Counted from the stretch's first letter, positions 19,740 through 29,279 are shown. The stretch is 64,000 bases of DNA from Candidatus Competibacteraceae bacterium (GCA_003989085.1 RXIV01000005.1:186001-250000); one strand, 5' to 3'. The notes: generated by a model from the letters alone, not told the origin. Translations and numbers: made by a program.

Positions 19740-20476
19740 TCTGCGCCGGTGATCCAGCCGGACGCCCGGCTCAGGCCCGCCCGTTCCTGTAGCGTGTCCA
19801 GTTGTTTGATTGCTACCCGCTTGCCGCATAACGCGATCAGGCCCTGCTGCTGAAACCGGCTGAATAGCCGACTAACCGTTTCCAACGCCAGCCCCAAATA
19901 GCTGCCCATGTCGTGGCGCGACAGCGTCAACACGAATTCCCGATCCGGAAATCCTCGCTCTCGCAATCGCAGCGCCAGACTGCACAAAAACGCTGCCAGC
20001 CGTTGTTCGGCAGTGTTCCGGGCCAGTTGGGTGAGCAGTTCAGCCTCAGCACCCATGCTGTGGCTCATGATCCGCATCAACCGGCGTCCCAGGGTTGGGG
20101 TCGTAGCGATCAGATCCTCCAGATGTCCAAACGGGATTTCGCAAGTGCTGGTTGATTCCAAAGCTAGCGCGTGACTGGCGTGGCGGCCCGCGTGAATAGC
20201 ATCAAGTCCGACCAAGTCGCCGGGCAAATAAAAGCCCGTTACCGATTCGTCGCCTTCCTCGGACAGAACGCCGGTTTTAACCGATCCGGTGTGGATGGCA
20301 AGCAACGCCCGGAACGGATCACCAGCCCGGAACAGGTGCTTGCCGCGTGGCGTGGGTGGAGGGCGGGTGATGATGCTGTCCAATTGTTCGAGGGCGACCT
20401 GGTCCAAGCCGGAAGGCAGGCACAGGGGGTGCAGGGCGCAGCCGCCGCACGTCAATCGTTCCGGCATGGGCAACAT
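19706..20476 (-). CDS. fnr: FNR/Anr-type oxygen-sensing transcriptional regulator
   Basis: CRP/FNR-family regulator of 256 residues. Iron-sulfur ligands are visible: C10, C13 and C19 in LTCGGCALHPLC, and C112 in STCEIPF, matching the four FNR cysteines. A cyclic-nucleotide-binding-like fold follows (about 20-140), with a long dimer helix. The C-terminal helix-turn-helix carries ETVSRLFSRF, whose E-x-x-S-R is the FNR recognition pattern for TTGAT-N4-ATCAA. ATG 20476 is chosen because GGAGG lies six bases upstream; the ATG at 20491 precedes that site. It presumably controls the anaerobic switch, possibly including the nickel/hydrogenase genes, though I found no clear FNR box upstream of hupE. 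Confidence 0.93.
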   Translation of the reverse strand: MLPMPERLTCGGCALHPLCLPSGLDQVALEQLDSIITRPPPTPRGKHLFRAGDPFRALLAIHTGSVKTGVLSEEGDESVTGFYLPGDLVGLDAIHAGRHASHALALESTSTCEIPFGHLEDLIATTPTLGRRLMRIMSHSMGAEAELLTQLARNTAEQRLAAFLCSLALRLRERGFPDREFVLTLSRHDMGSYLGLALETVSRLFSRFQQQGLIALCGKRVAIKQLDTLQERAGLSRASGWITGADQSPRAARIRS

Positions 20477-20566
20477 TGCAGACCTCCGCATGTGAAAAAT
20501 TGGTTAATGCTACGCTGTAGCTTGTCTGGCCGGCAAAAAATCGGTAACGACTCAGGGGTGTCCACC

Positions 20567-22240
20567 ATGAAATCCATGCTGCAATCGCTACGAATAATCT
20601 CGTTAATGCTGAGCCTCGGTGGGGCGTCGCTGGGTCATGCGGCTTTCGCCGACCCGGATGCGATGGCGGAACATTGTCAATCCATGCCCGATATGCCGGG
20701 CTGTGAGCGTTACCGTCCAACACGCTCAACTACCCCGCCCGCCGCCAGCAATACATCGCCGAAGCGGGTGTTGCCCGGCGAAGGGCAGGGGGCGCTGCCG
20801 CCGGCGGTGGCGACTCCGGTAGTCGAACTGAAAGACGGTGATCATTATCTGTTGCGTGCGGGATTAGTGACTAGGACCATCGCCGGGGTGCCACTGCGGC
20901 TGTACGCTTACAACGGATCAGTGCCTGGTCCTCTGCTGAAGGTGCAACAGGGCGCAACGGTCACGATTGAGTTTGAAAACGCCATCGATCAGGACACCAC
21001 GGTTCATTGGCACGGACTGCGGGTGGATGCCCGGCAAGATGGGACGCCGGGCATCAGCCAAGCGCCGGTGCCGCCGGGCGGGAAATACCGTTATACGCTG
21101 CACTTCCCGGATGACGGCATGTACTGGTATCACCCCCATGTTCGGGAGGATTTTCAACAGGATGCCGGTCTCTACGGCAACCTTTGGGTGCTCCCCCGCG
21201 ATCCGAAGGCCTATGCGCCGGTTGATCGGGAAGTCGCCCTGATTGTGGACGACATCCTGATCGAGAACGGCCAGCAAACACCGTATGGCAAGGAGGCCGC
21301 CACTTATGCGCTGATGGGACGGTTCGGCAATGTTCTGCTGGTGAATGGCGAGGACCATTATCAGTTATCAGTGCGCGCCGGGGAAACCGTGCGCTTTTAT
21401 CTGACCAACGCCGCCAACGCCCGCACCTTTAACCTAAGTTTGCCCGGTGTGCGGCTGAAACGGGTCGGTGGCGATAGCGGGCGCTATGAACACGAAACGG
21501 AGGTGGACAGTGTGGTGCTGGCGCCCAGCGAACGCGTGATCGTCGAAGCGACCTTTGCCCAGCCGGGTCATGTGGTCTTGACCCACACCACGCCTGATCG
21601 AAGTTATGCCCTTGGCCAGATCACCGTTGCCGCCGGCGAGCACAAGGAAATATCCGGGTCGCTGCGCGACAGTCCAGCGGTGCAGGCTGAAGTCGCCACT
21701 TTTGCGCCCTATCGGCAAGCGCCGCCCGACTATACCCTGACCGTCGGGCTGGACATGCCTGGTATGGGTGGCGCGGGTAGCGAACATGGCGGACACGGCG
21801 GGCATGGGCAACTAACAGCAGAGCCGCCGCCGATTGAGTGGGAGGATGACATGGGCGCGATGAACGCCGCCGCCACTTCGGCTGCCTTGCGCTGGGTGCT
21901 TCGTGATCAGGCGACCGGCGCGGAAAACATGGCGATCCACTACCGTTTTGAGCGCGGCAAACCAGTCAAGATTCGCCTGATCAATCCAGTTACCGGGATG
22001 CATCCGATGCAGCACCCGATTCACTTCCACGGTCAGCGCTTCCTGGTGCTCGCCATCAACGGCCAGCCGGTGGAAAACCAAGTTTGGAAAGACACTGTGC
22101 TGGTTCCGACGGGGGCAACGGTCGACATCGTGCTCGATCCATCCAACCCCGGCGACTGGATGGCGCACTGCCATATCGCCGAACATCTGACGGCCGGGAT
22201 GATGTTCGGCTTTCAGGTGGTGGAGCCGGGCGGTCGTTGA
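20567..22240 (+). CDS. multicopper oxidase family protein (copper efflux/laccase-like)
   Basis: 557-residue exported oxidase. A Sec-type signal peptide covers about residues 1-28 (ISLMLSLGGASLGHAAFA). All four copper-ligand motifs are present: HWHG, WYHPH, HPIHFHG and HCHIAEH. The last has HCH-x3-H and then Met in TAGMMFG as a type 1 copper ligand. A Met/His-rich loop (DMPGMGGAGSEHGGHGGHG, about residues 398-416) resembles the copper-binding insert of CueO-like cuprous oxidases. ATG 20567 has AGGGG nearby; the open frame runs further upstream but overlaps fnr on the other strand and has no signal sequence at its start. It is divergent from fnr; 90 bp separate the two. Confidence 0.92.
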   Translation: MKSMLQSLRIISLMLSLGGASLGHAAFADPDAMAEHCQSMPDMPGCERYRPTRSTTPPAASNTSPKRVLPGEGQGALPPAVATPVVELKDGDHYLLRAGLVTRTIAGVPLRLYAYNGSVPGPLLKVQQGATVTIEFENAIDQDTTVHWHGLRVDARQDGTPGISQAPVPPGGKYRYTLHFPDDGMYWYHPHVREDFQQDAGLYGNLWVLPRDPKAYAPVDREVALIVDDILIENGQQTPYGKEAATYALMGRFGNVLLVNGEDHYQLSVRAGETVRFYLTNAANARTFNLSLPGVRLKRVGGDSGRYEHETEVDSVVLAPSERVIVEATFAQPGHVVLTHTTPDRSYALGQITVAAGEHKEISGSLRDSPAVQAEVATFAPYRQAPPDYTLTVGLDMPGMGGAGSEHGGHGGHGQLTAEPPPIEWEDDMGAMNAAATSAALRWVLRDQATGAENMAIHYRFERGKPVKIRLINPVTGMHPMQHPIHFHGQRFLVLAINGQPVENQVWKDTVLVPTGATVDIVLDPSNPGDWMAHCHIAEHLTAGMMFGFQVVEPGGR

Positions 22241-22312
22241 GAGTGGACATCTCAAACATTCGATGACCACGCACTAGACTTGAAAAATCGGAACTTTAAC
22301 GAGGAGAATTTC

Positions 22313-23290
22313 ATGTCCAAAGCCATTCGCATTCATCAATACGGCGGTCCCGAAATGATGCGTTGGGAAGAGGTTGTCGTGGATGATCCCGGTCCCGGCC
22401 AGCTCCGCATCCGGCAGAGCGCGGTGGGGCTTAATTACATCGACGTCTATCACCGTACGGGTCTGTATCCATTGCCATCGTTGCCCTGGACGCTGGGTAT
22501 GGAAGGCGCAGGCCGGGTAGAAGCGGTCGGTGCAGGCGTAACAGGGTTCCAGGTCGGTGACCGGGTGGCCTACGCCAGCCCGCCGGTGGGCGCTTACGCT
22601 GAAGTCCGGTTGATCGCCGCTGACCGGGTGGTGGCGTTGCCTGAGGCGATTGATGACCGTATCGCTGCGGCCATGATGCTGCAAGGCATGACCGCTCAGT
22701 ATCTGCTGCGGCGCACCTATCAGGTGCAGCCTGGTGACGTTATTCTGCTCCATGCCGCTGCTGGTGGGGTCGGGTTGATTGTCAGCCAATGGGCGCGGCA
22801 TCTCGGTGCAACGGTCATCGGTACGGTTGGCAGCGACGACAAAGCCGAGTTGGCCCGCGCCCACGGTTGCCAGCACGTCATCGTTTATACCCGCGAGAAT
22901 TTCGTGGAGCGGGTGCGCGAACTGACTGACGGTCAGGGTGTGGCGGTGGCTTACGACTCGGTCGGGCAAGCCACCTTCATGGGATCGCTGGACTGCTTGC
23001 GCCCGCTGGGCATGATGGTCAGCTTCGGCAATGCGTCCGGGCCGGTGTCGTCCTTTGATCCAGGCTTGTTGGCCGCAAAAGGTTCGTTGTTCCTGACCCG
23101 GCCCACCCTGATGACTTACACCGCCCAACGCGCCGATCTGCTGGCCAGCGCGGCTGAACTGTTTCAGGTCGTCAGCAGCGGCGCAGTCAAGATCGAAGTG
23201 CATCAGACCTATCCGCTGGCCGAAGCCGCCCAGGCGCACCGCGATCTGGAAGCCCGGAAAACCACCGGTTCGACGGTGCTGTTGCCCTGA
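22313..23290 (+). CDS. NADPH:quinone oxidoreductase (zinc-free MDR family, Qor-like)
   Basis: 325-residue quinone reductase of the medium-chain dehydrogenase superfamily. It begins MSKAIRIHQYGGPEMMRWEE, with GAGGAG eight bases before the ATG. The nucleotide-binding fold shows LLHAAAGGVGLIVSQWARHLGA, the Qor pattern. QGMTAQYLLRRTY upstream of it is also typical. The catalytic zinc ligands of alcohol dehydrogenases are missing, as expected for zeta-crystallin-type enzymes. It probably reduces quinones with NADPH by one electron. The gene follows the multicopper oxidase by 72 bp on the same strand and could share its transcript. Confidence 0.9.
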   Translation: MSKAIRIHQYGGPEMMRWEEVVVDDPGPGQLRIRQSAVGLNYIDVYHRTGLYPLPSLPWTLGMEGAGRVEAVGAGVTGFQVGDRVAYASPPVGAYAEVRLIAADRVVALPEAIDDRIAAAMMLQGMTAQYLLRRTYQVQPGDVILLHAAAGGVGLIVSQWARHLGATVIGTVGSDDKAELARAHGCQHVIVYTRENFVERVRELTDGQGVAVAYDSVGQATFMGSLDCLRPLGMMVSFGNASGPVSSFDPGLLAAKGSLFLTRPTLMTYTAQRADLLASAAELFQVVSSGAVKIEVHQTYPLAEAAQAHRDLEARKTTGSTVLLP

Positions 23291-23326
23291 TGCAATGCGG
23301 CGTAATCTCTGGCGAAAGCGGCTGGT

Positions 23327-24328
23327 TCAGGAACTGGCCGCGTTTCTTTTAGCTTTCTGCCGCTCCAGAATGCGCTTGACCAGCGACCGCTGCACTATCC
23401 GGGGCGCTTCCATCAGCGCCTTGACATGCGCCGCGACGCTGGCTGCCAGCGCCGGCAGGTTGTAACCGCCTTCCAGCAGCGACACTACCCGCCCTTCACA
23501 CTCGTCCGCCGCCACCGCCAGAATCTGCTCGGTTAGCCAGCGGTAATCATCTTCATTGAAGTTCAGTTCAGCCAGTGGGTCCAGGTAATGCGCGTCAAAG
23601 CCGGCGGAAATCAGGATCAGTTGCGGTTGAAACTCACGCAGCGCTGGCTCAATGTCCTGCTGCCAGACGTGGCGCAGATCGGCTGAACCGCTATTGGCTA
23701 GCAGCGGCAGGTTGACGATATTGCCCACTCCGCGCTCATCGCGGCGACCGGTGCCGGGGTAGATATAGGCCTGATGAGTGGAAATATAGAGATAGCCGGC
23801 GTCTTGCTCGAATGCTGCCTGGGTGCCGTTGCCATGATGCACATCAAAATCAATGATCGCTACCCGCTCCAGCCCGTGAGCAGCGCGGGCGTGGGCCGCG
23901 CCAATCGCAACATTGCCGAATAGGCAAAAACCCATCGCTTGTCTCGGTTCTGCATGATGACCGGGCGGACGAATCGCGCAAAAAGCGTTGTTAGCCTCGC
24001 CTTTCAATACCGCATCCACTGCCGCGCAGACCGCGCCTGCCGCCCGCAACGCCGCCTCCCCTGACTGAGGCGACAAGATGGTGTCACCGTCAATCGCGTA
24101 ATGCCCGTGTCGGGGAATACGCGCCAGAAGCTGCTCGACATGGGCCAAGGGATGAATCCGGGTTAACTGGGCGATCTCCGCTTTTGGCGCATCGCGCCAT
24201 TCCAGCGCGGCAAATGGCGAGGTGCGCAGCATATTAAGGATCGCAGTCAGTCGGGCCGAGCATTCCGGGTGACCGAAGCCGGTGTCATGGTCCAGACAGG
24301 CCGGGTGGGTATAAAGCAGGGTCGTCAT
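23327..24328 (-). CDS. histone-deacetylase-family amidohydrolase (acetoin utilisation / HdaH type)
   Basis: Zinc-dependent deacetylase-like enzyme of 333 residues. Active-site blocks are intact: RPPGHHAEP with the paired catalytic His, VAIIDFDVHHGNGTQ with the Asp and His zinc ligands, YISTHQ, and ISAGFDAH with the second Asp ligand. Bacterial members deacetylate polyamines or other acetylamides; the substrate here is not determined. It starts only 2 bp after the stop of the upstream CBS-domain gene, so the two form an operon. Confidence 0.92.
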   Translation of the reverse strand: MTTLLYTHPACLDHDTGFGHPECSARLTAILNMLRTSPFAALEWRDAPKAEIAQLTRIHPLAHVEQLLARIPRHGHYAIDGDTILSPQSGEAALRAAGAVCAAVDAVLKGEANNAFCAIRPPGHHAEPRQAMGFCLFGNVAIGAAHARAAHGLERVAIIDFDVHHGNGTQAAFEQDAGYLYISTHQAYIYPGTGRRDERGVGNIVNLPLLANSGSADLRHVWQQDIEPALREFQPQLILISAGFDAHYLDPLAELNFNEDDYRWLTEQILAVAADECEGRVVSLLEGGYNLPALAASVAAHVKALMEAPRIVQRSLVKRILERQKAKRNAASS

Positions 24329-24330
24329 GG

Positions 24331-24783
24331 CTATGGCTCCTCGTGAACCGGGAGTTCATGTCGGATCGTGGCCCGGCGCAGAGCCTTCAAAAGATCTTCG
24401 CGGGCGACGATGCCGACTAGCCGACCATTTTCGACCACTGGCAGGCTTTTGACGCGCATTTCCACCATTTTTTGCAGCAGCCGGCTGAGTGGCAATTGCG
24501 GGGCGACACTGACCGGATCGCGGCTCATCACCGCCTCGGCGGGTTGCTCCATAATTTCATCGTAGTGCGGAACGAGCGCGTGGGCATCAAAGCTGAACGC
24601 TTTGAGCAGATCAAACTTGGTGACGACGCCAAGCAACCGGCGCTGCGCATCCACCACCGGTACGCCGTTAAAATCGTGGTTCTCGAACAGCTCTTCGACT
24701 TCGCGGAGTTTGGACGCGGGGCTGATGGCGATGGGGTCGGCGGTCATGGCGTCGCAGACCTGGTATTGCAGAAATTCGTACAT
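24331..24783 (-). CDS. tandem CBS-domain protein
   Basis: 150-residue cytoplasmic protein consisting of two CBS motifs (about 8-65 and 85-142). Typical strands are VCDAMTADPIAISP, FNGVPVVDAQRRLLGVVTKFDLLKA, VMSRDPVSVAPQLPLSRLLQKM and SLPVVENGRLVGIVAREDLLKAL. Such modules bind adenine nucleotides and regulate partners. ATG 24783 begins at MYEFLQYQVCDAM; a longer frame to 25002 lacks family resemblance and would overlap dusA. Tight linkage (2 bp) to the deacetylase gene suggests co-expression. Its regulatory target cannot be named. Confidence 0.88.
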   Translation of the reverse strand: MYEFLQYQVCDAMTADPIAISPASKLREVEELFENHDFNGVPVVDAQRRLLGVVTKFDLLKAFSFDAHALVPHYDEIMEQPAEAVMSRDPVSVAPQLPLSRLLQKMVEMRVKSLPVVENGRLVGIVAREDLLKALRRATIRHELPVHEEP

Positions 24784-24860
24784 GGCGGGGCGATCCTCGA
24801 TAGTCAGAACGCGCCATGATAAGCCTAGCTTCCAGCAGAAGCGTGTTGTATCTGGTTGAT

Positions 24861-25826
24861 TTATTCCGCTACCCGCTGCAACGCTGCTTCCAGCACGTCC
24901 ACGCCCGCCCCACGCCGGCAGGCTTGTTCGCTGAGATAGCGCCGCCAGGCCCGTGCGCCCGGCACGCCTTGAAACAGGCCCAGAATGTGCCGGGTCAGGC
25001 AATGCAGCGGCGTTCCTTGTTGCCGTTGCGTCTCCACATAAGGCAGCAACGTCCGAATCACTTGATGGCGACTCAGCGGCGGATCGACCGATCCGAAAAA
25101 GCGCTGATCCGCTTCCGCCAGCAGATAGGGATTCTCGTAAACCGCTCGGCCTATCATCGCTCCATCGACTTGGCGCAACTGATCGTCAACCTGATCCAGA
25201 CTGGTCAACCCGCCATTGATGATCAGGGTCAAGGCCGGAAAATCTGCTTTGAGGCGATAAACCAGGTCGTAACGCAGCGGTGGAATCTCCCGGTTTTCCT
25301 TCGGACTCAAGCCTTTCAGCCATGCTTTGCGGGCGTGAAGGATAAAGATCTCGCATCCGCCGGCAGCAACCTTTTCAGTAAAATCAGCTAGTTCCGCATA
25401 AGAATCCCGCGCATCAATCCCGATCCGCGTTTTCACTGTGATCGGCAGCGTCGTCGCTGCCCGCATCGCCGCCACGCACTCGGCTACCAGATTGGGTTCG
25501 GCCATCAGACAGGCTCCAAACCGGCCGGATTGCACCCGGTCGCTGGGACAGCCGACGTTGAGATTAACCTCGTCGTAGCCGGCTTCAGCGGCGATCCGGG
25601 CGCACCGGGCAAGATCAGACGGATCGCTGCCACCCAGTTGCAGCGCCAAGGGCCGTTCCGCCGGATCGTAAGCCAGCAGCCGTTCCCGGTCGCCGCGCAA
25701 CACCGCGCCGGTGGTGACCATCTCGGTGTACAGCACGGTCTGTCGGGTCAGCCGCCGCAAAAAGTACCGGCAATGCCGATCCGTTAAATCCAGCATCGGC
25801 GCGACCGATAACCGTCTGTCCAGCAT
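24861..25826 (-). CDS. dusA: tRNA-dihydrouridine(20/20a) synthase DusA
   Basis: Flavin enzyme that reduces U20/U20a of tRNA to dihydrouridine, 321 residues. It starts RRLSVAPMLDLTDRHCRYFLR, distinctive of DusA. It contains the catalytic Cys in NLNVGCPSDRVQSG, substrate residues in ITVKTRIGID and FILHARKAWLKGLSPKENRE, and the FMN phosphate site in LIINGG. ATG 25826 gives the normal family length; the open frame extends to 26060 without family resemblance and would overlap a small gene. Confidence 0.94.
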   Translation of the reverse strand: MLDRRLSVAPMLDLTDRHCRYFLRRLTRQTVLYTEMVTTGAVLRGDRERLLAYDPAERPLALQLGGSDPSDLARCARIAAEAGYDEVNLNVGCPSDRVQSGRFGACLMAEPNLVAECVAAMRAATTLPITVKTRIGIDARDSYAELADFTEKVAAGGCEIFILHARKAWLKGLSPKENREIPPLRYDLVYRLKADFPALTLIINGGLTSLDQVDDQLRQVDGAMIGRAVYENPYLLAEADQRFFGSVDPPLSRHQVIRTLLPYVETQRQQGTPLHCLTRHILGLFQGVPGARAWRRYLSEQACRRGAGVDVLEAALQRVAE

Positions 25827-25968
25827 TTTTGTTTTCAGGACGTTTATTCCATCGTTATGCTCTGCACAATGAGCTTGTAAACCGAGGGGGATGATGGCGG
25901 GCGGCGGCTCGCTAAAACAAAGCCTGACTGTTGCGCCACTGGTCTCATTAACCCCAGGACGCTGGCGC

Positions 25969-26109
25969 TTATTTGTGGTAAATCCCTCGCGCCGTTCCCG
26001 GTGGGCTTTTGGCCTCACTGGCGCTAAACAGGCTCCAGCCTCGGTATTGCGCGGTAGCAAACAACGCCAGGATCAGCAGGCCGCTGATCAGATAGCTCCG
26101 ATATAGCAT
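25969..26109 (-). CDS. 46-residue membrane protein downstream of the DUF4178 gene
   Basis: Short gene in a different frame from the neighbouring long ORFs. It starts at ATG 26109 and ends at TAA 25969-25971, 27 bp after the DUF4178 stop on the same strand. GAGG is found 12 bases upstream. The product begins MLYRSYLISGLLILALFATA, a single hydrophobic helix, followed by QYRGWSLF and a Ser/Pro/Gly-rich tail ending in ARGIYHK. I recall similar tiny proteins next to DUF4178 genes, so it is probably a membrane subunit of the same complex, but that is memory and inference. No function is assigned. Confidence 0.65.
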   Translation of the reverse strand: MLYRSYLISGLLILALFATAQYRGWSLFSASEAKSPPGTARGIYHK

Positions 26110-26136
26110 CAGCGTGGCGTCCTCGCAGGCTGTGGT

Positions 26137-28071
26137 TCATTCATCATCATTACTTTCGCCTTGGCTGGAGGAATGGTGATCGCTCTCCGCCCACCGGCTG
26201 CGCTCGAACGCCCAGGCCCGCCAGCGGACAAGCATCGGGAATAGCAACAATCCCAGGAGCGCCAGAAAGAAATTGCTCCAACTGGGCACATCGCGGAAAA
26301 CCATGAAGGTGCAGACCACGGCTTGGGCGGTGGGTGGCCATTCACCCTCAACGCTCAGGTAGTAAAGGCCAGCGGGAATTGCCGACAGGACTGCCTCATC
26401 GCTGGCGCTGCCTTCCGACCAGCGTTCTCCCTCGTCTACCCCTTGGTAATAGCCCAGTTCACGGTTGATGGCGACACTGGCTCCGGTGTTGCGCTCAATC
26501 AGCGCCAGTTCCAGATAAATCCACTGGTTGTTGAGATTGGTCGTTATTTCAATCGTTACATTCGAGGCTCTGCCACGGAGGGCGAATGGCTTGGAAGTCA
26601 ACGTTTTATCTTTGGTTTCGGCGTTGAACACCAGCGTTTGTTGATGAATCCGCTCATTCGAGGAGAGCGCCGCCGTCACGATCTGTCCACCGATTAACAG
26701 CGCCAGAAACAACCAGAGCAACCCCCGGAACTTAGGCCACTGGGCGTCATAAGGTGAGGGCTGATTAGCCCCGATCCCTATCCGCACCGGCAAGGGCGAT
26801 TCCAATGGGAAAGCGGTTTTGATCGCGTCCGGTTCGATATAGTCCGCCTGTGACCAAACGATTTCCTGCTCGGTGCGCTCTACGCTGAGTTGGAGCGGCG
26901 GGGCAATATAGTCAACCACTTCGCAGCGTTCACCCACACCCACCCGCCAGTAAAACTCGCCCAGCACATAGCTGACTTCGGCTGTGGCCGCCTGGAAGGA
27001 TCGGTAGCTTCGCCCCTGATAGATCGCCATCGCCATTGTCCCATAACCGGTGACCAGCGGTGGCTCGGCAAGGGTGTGAACCAGACTCCAGTGGCCGTTA
27101 TATTCCACCAGCCAGCGGAAACCCTGCTCGCGGTGAAACAGCAAATATTCGCTCCATTCATCGTCGATCCCGTCTACCGTCACCCGCCGCCGCAGGTAGC
27201 CGATGGCTGTGTAGTCGGCGCCCTCAAACGTGCCGTGTGCGCCCAACGGAATCAGCGGTTGATGAAGAATCTGCGCATTGAATTTAGAGAGGATGCGGAA
27301 ATTTGGATCGGCAATATCAATGATTGAACCGCAGGTCCCGCAGGCCAGAGTATCGGTATGACCCTGGGCGCGAATGGTCAGCGCACTGCCGCAACCCGGA
27401 CACTGGAAGGATTGGGCCTGGATGCCAACGTCGGGGTTCCAGCCAACCGGCATAACCTCGCGCAGTTGGGTCAGCTTGAGATCGTCGAAGCGGCGCGGCT
27501 CGCCGATAAAAACCAGCGGCGGGTTCTCGCTGTAATCCAGTGTGGCGAATACCCCACCGCTGGCCTGCAAATCCACCACCGGCGCTTCGTAACCGGGGCC
27601 AACCCGAATCGGTAATTCACCCTCGCCGGCGATGCAGCGAGCGTTCTCGATGTTAGTGACCTGAAAGTCGCGGCCCTGGAGCGTTATACGGTGACCGGCC
27701 CGCAGTTCGGAGAAGGGCGGTAGCGGTTCCAGTGGTTGGACGATGAACGTAACCACATAATTGCCCAGCATTTCGCCCAGCCAGCCGCTGCGCTGGTTTT
27801 CAAACAGCAGATACCATTCGTTCCACAGGCCTTGGCGGTAGCGCAATTGAATCCGTCCGACCACGCTGAACCGGGTATTGCGGTAGACCCCTGCGGTTCC
27901 TAGCTGGATCGGCGAGGAATCGGGCAGCAGCTCGGCCATCACGCCGAGATTTTCCAAGTCCAGATCGTGGCGAATCAACGTGCTTTTGCAGTAGGCGCAA
28001 ACCGTCAGAATCGAAATCGCCGACTGAAAGGTGATGGCGGCGCCACAGGAAGGGCAATTGGCGGTTTTCAT
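26137..28071 (-). CDS. DUF4178 zinc-ribbon membrane protein (two DUF4178 repeats)
   Basis: 644-residue protein with two consecutive units, each a zinc ribbon plus a DUF4178 beta domain. Unit one has CPSC...CAYC at residues 6-30, then a domain with GLWNEWYLLFENQRSGWLGEM. Unit two has CPGC...CGTC at about 227-252, then DDEWSEYLLFHREQGFRWLVEYNGHW. The C-terminal third has two hydrophobic helices (about 450-470 and 600-620) flanking an extracytoplasmic domain. DUF4178 proteins often neighbour DUF350 and polyamine genes; here only a 46-residue membrane protein follows. Function is unknown; it is likely a membrane-bound assembly or sensing factor. Confidence 0.88.
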   Translation of the reverse strand: MKTANCPSCGAAITFQSAISILTVCAYCKSTLIRHDLDLENLGVMAELLPDSSPIQLGTAGVYRNTRFSVVGRIQLRYRQGLWNEWYLLFENQRSGWLGEMLGNYVVTFIVQPLEPLPPFSELRAGHRITLQGRDFQVTNIENARCIAGEGELPIRVGPGYEAPVVDLQASGGVFATLDYSENPPLVFIGEPRRFDDLKLTQLREVMPVGWNPDVGIQAQSFQCPGCGSALTIRAQGHTDTLACGTCGSIIDIADPNFRILSKFNAQILHQPLIPLGAHGTFEGADYTAIGYLRRRVTVDGIDDEWSEYLLFHREQGFRWLVEYNGHWSLVHTLAEPPLVTGYGTMAMAIYQGRSYRSFQAATAEVSYVLGEFYWRVGVGERCEVVDYIAPPLQLSVERTEQEIVWSQADYIEPDAIKTAFPLESPLPVRIGIGANQPSPYDAQWPKFRGLLWLFLALLIGGQIVTAALSSNERIHQQTLVFNAETKDKTLTSKPFALRGRASNVTIEITTNLNNQWIYLELALIERNTGASVAINRELGYYQGVDEGERWSEGSASDEAVLSAIPAGLYYLSVEGEWPPTAQAVVCTFMVFRDVPSWSNFFLALLGLLLFPMLVRWRAWAFERSRWAESDHHSSSQGESNDDE

Positions 28072-28220
28072 AGCGTTTTGGAATCGGGTTGATCATCATA
28101 GGCAACCGCCGCTTCTTTTTGTGAGGCTGTGCCTGTCAGCAGCGCGATGAACGGTTGAAGTCGTTCATAGGTCAACAGACCTACGATGCAATGTAAAGAC
28201 TGTTTTCAGGAGATTCCCGC

Positions 28221-29279
28221 ATGATTAAAACTTTTGGATATGTCGCCCAGCACGCCACCGCGCTGTTGGACGCCTTCGCTTTTGAACGGCGCGAGCCGGG
28301 TCCAGGTGATGTGCAAATCGAAATTCTCTACTGCGGTGTGTGTCACTCTGATCTGCATACTGTCCGCAATGAATGGAAGAATACAGTGTATCCGGTGGTG
28401 CCCGGCCATGAGATTGTCGGTCGGGTGACGCAGGTTGGCAGCGCCGTCACAGCGTTCCAATCGGGCGATCTCGTTGGGGTTGGCTGTATGGTGGATTCCT
28501 GCGGCGTCTGTCCCGACTGCCAAGAAGGTCTGGAACAGTATTGCCCGACTTTCACCCTGACCTACAATAGCCTCGATCCCCATACCGGTCAGATGACCTA
28601 TGGCGGCTATTCCAACCGAATTGTAGTTGATCAGCGCTTTGTGCTGCGGGCGCCAAAGACGCTCGATCTGGCGGCGGTCGCGCCCCTGCTGTGCGCGGGC
28701 ATCACTACCTACTCACCGCTGCGGCATTGGAAGGTTGGGCCGGGCGACAGGGTGGGGGTTGTTGGGCTGGGTGGGCTAGGACACATGGCAGTACAGTTCG
28801 CCCATGCATTTGGCGCTCAGGTGGTGCTGTTCACCACCTCTCCGGGCAAGACCGCCGACGCCCGGCGCTTGGGCGCCGATGAGGTCGTGATCTCGAAGTC
28901 TCCTGACGAAATGGCGCCCTACGCTAACCAGTTTGATTTCATCCTCGACACAGTAGCTGCGCCGCATAATCTGGACGACTACCTGCAACTGCTCAAGCGC
29001 GATGGCACGCTGTGCCTGGTGGGCGCGCCGCAGGAGCCACACCCCGCACCGGAAGTCTTCAATCTGATATTCAAACGTCGCCAGCTAGCCGGTTCACTGA
29101 TCGGCGGCATCCGCGAAACCCAGGAGATGCTCGATTTCTGCGCCGAACACGGTATCGTCTCGGATATTGAATTGATCCCGATCCAGCAGATCAACGAAGC
29201 CTACGAACGAATGCTGCGCAGCGATGTGAAATACCGATTTGTTATTGATATGGCGTCGCTGGGCGCGGAACCCACCTGA
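28221..29279 (+). CDS. yahK: zinc-dependent NADP alcohol/aldehyde reductase (YahK-like)
   Basis: 352-residue medium-chain alcohol dehydrogenase, closely resembling E. coli YahK. The catalytic zinc site is CGVCHSDLHTVRNEW with GHEIVG; the structural zinc site is DSCGVCPDCQEGLEQYC. The cofactor fold shows GVVGLGGLGHMAVQFAH. The C-terminal GSLIGGIRETQEMLDFCAEH and NEAYERMLRSDVKYRFVID are near-signature for YahK/cinnamyl-alcohol-type aldehyde reductases. It likely reduces aromatic and aliphatic aldehydes with NADPH. AGGAG lies about nine bases upstream of the ATG. It stands alone between two minus-strand genes. Confidence 0.92.
   Translation: MIKTFGYVAQHATALLDAFAFERREPGPGDVQIEILYCGVCHSDLHTVRNEWKNTVYPVVPGHEIVGRVTQVGSAVTAFQSGDLVGVGCMVDSCGVCPDCQEGLEQYCPTFTLTYNSLDPHTGQMTYGGYSNRIVVDQRFVLRAPKTLDLAAVAPLLCAGITTYSPLRHWKVGPGDRVGVVGLGGLGHMAVQFAHAFGAQVVLFTTSPGKTADARRLGADEVVISKSPDEMAPYANQFDFILDTVAAPHNLDDYLQLLKRDGTLCLVGAPQEPHPAPEVFNLIFKRRQLAGSLIGGIRETQEMLDFCAEHGIVSDIELIPIQQINEAYERMLRSDVKYRFVIDMASLGAEPT

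Noticed and set aside
20171-20566. Upstream extension of the multicopper oxidase frame over fnr
   Set aside because: It lies antisense to fnr, lacks a signal peptide and ribosome-binding site; ATG 20567 begins an obvious export signal.
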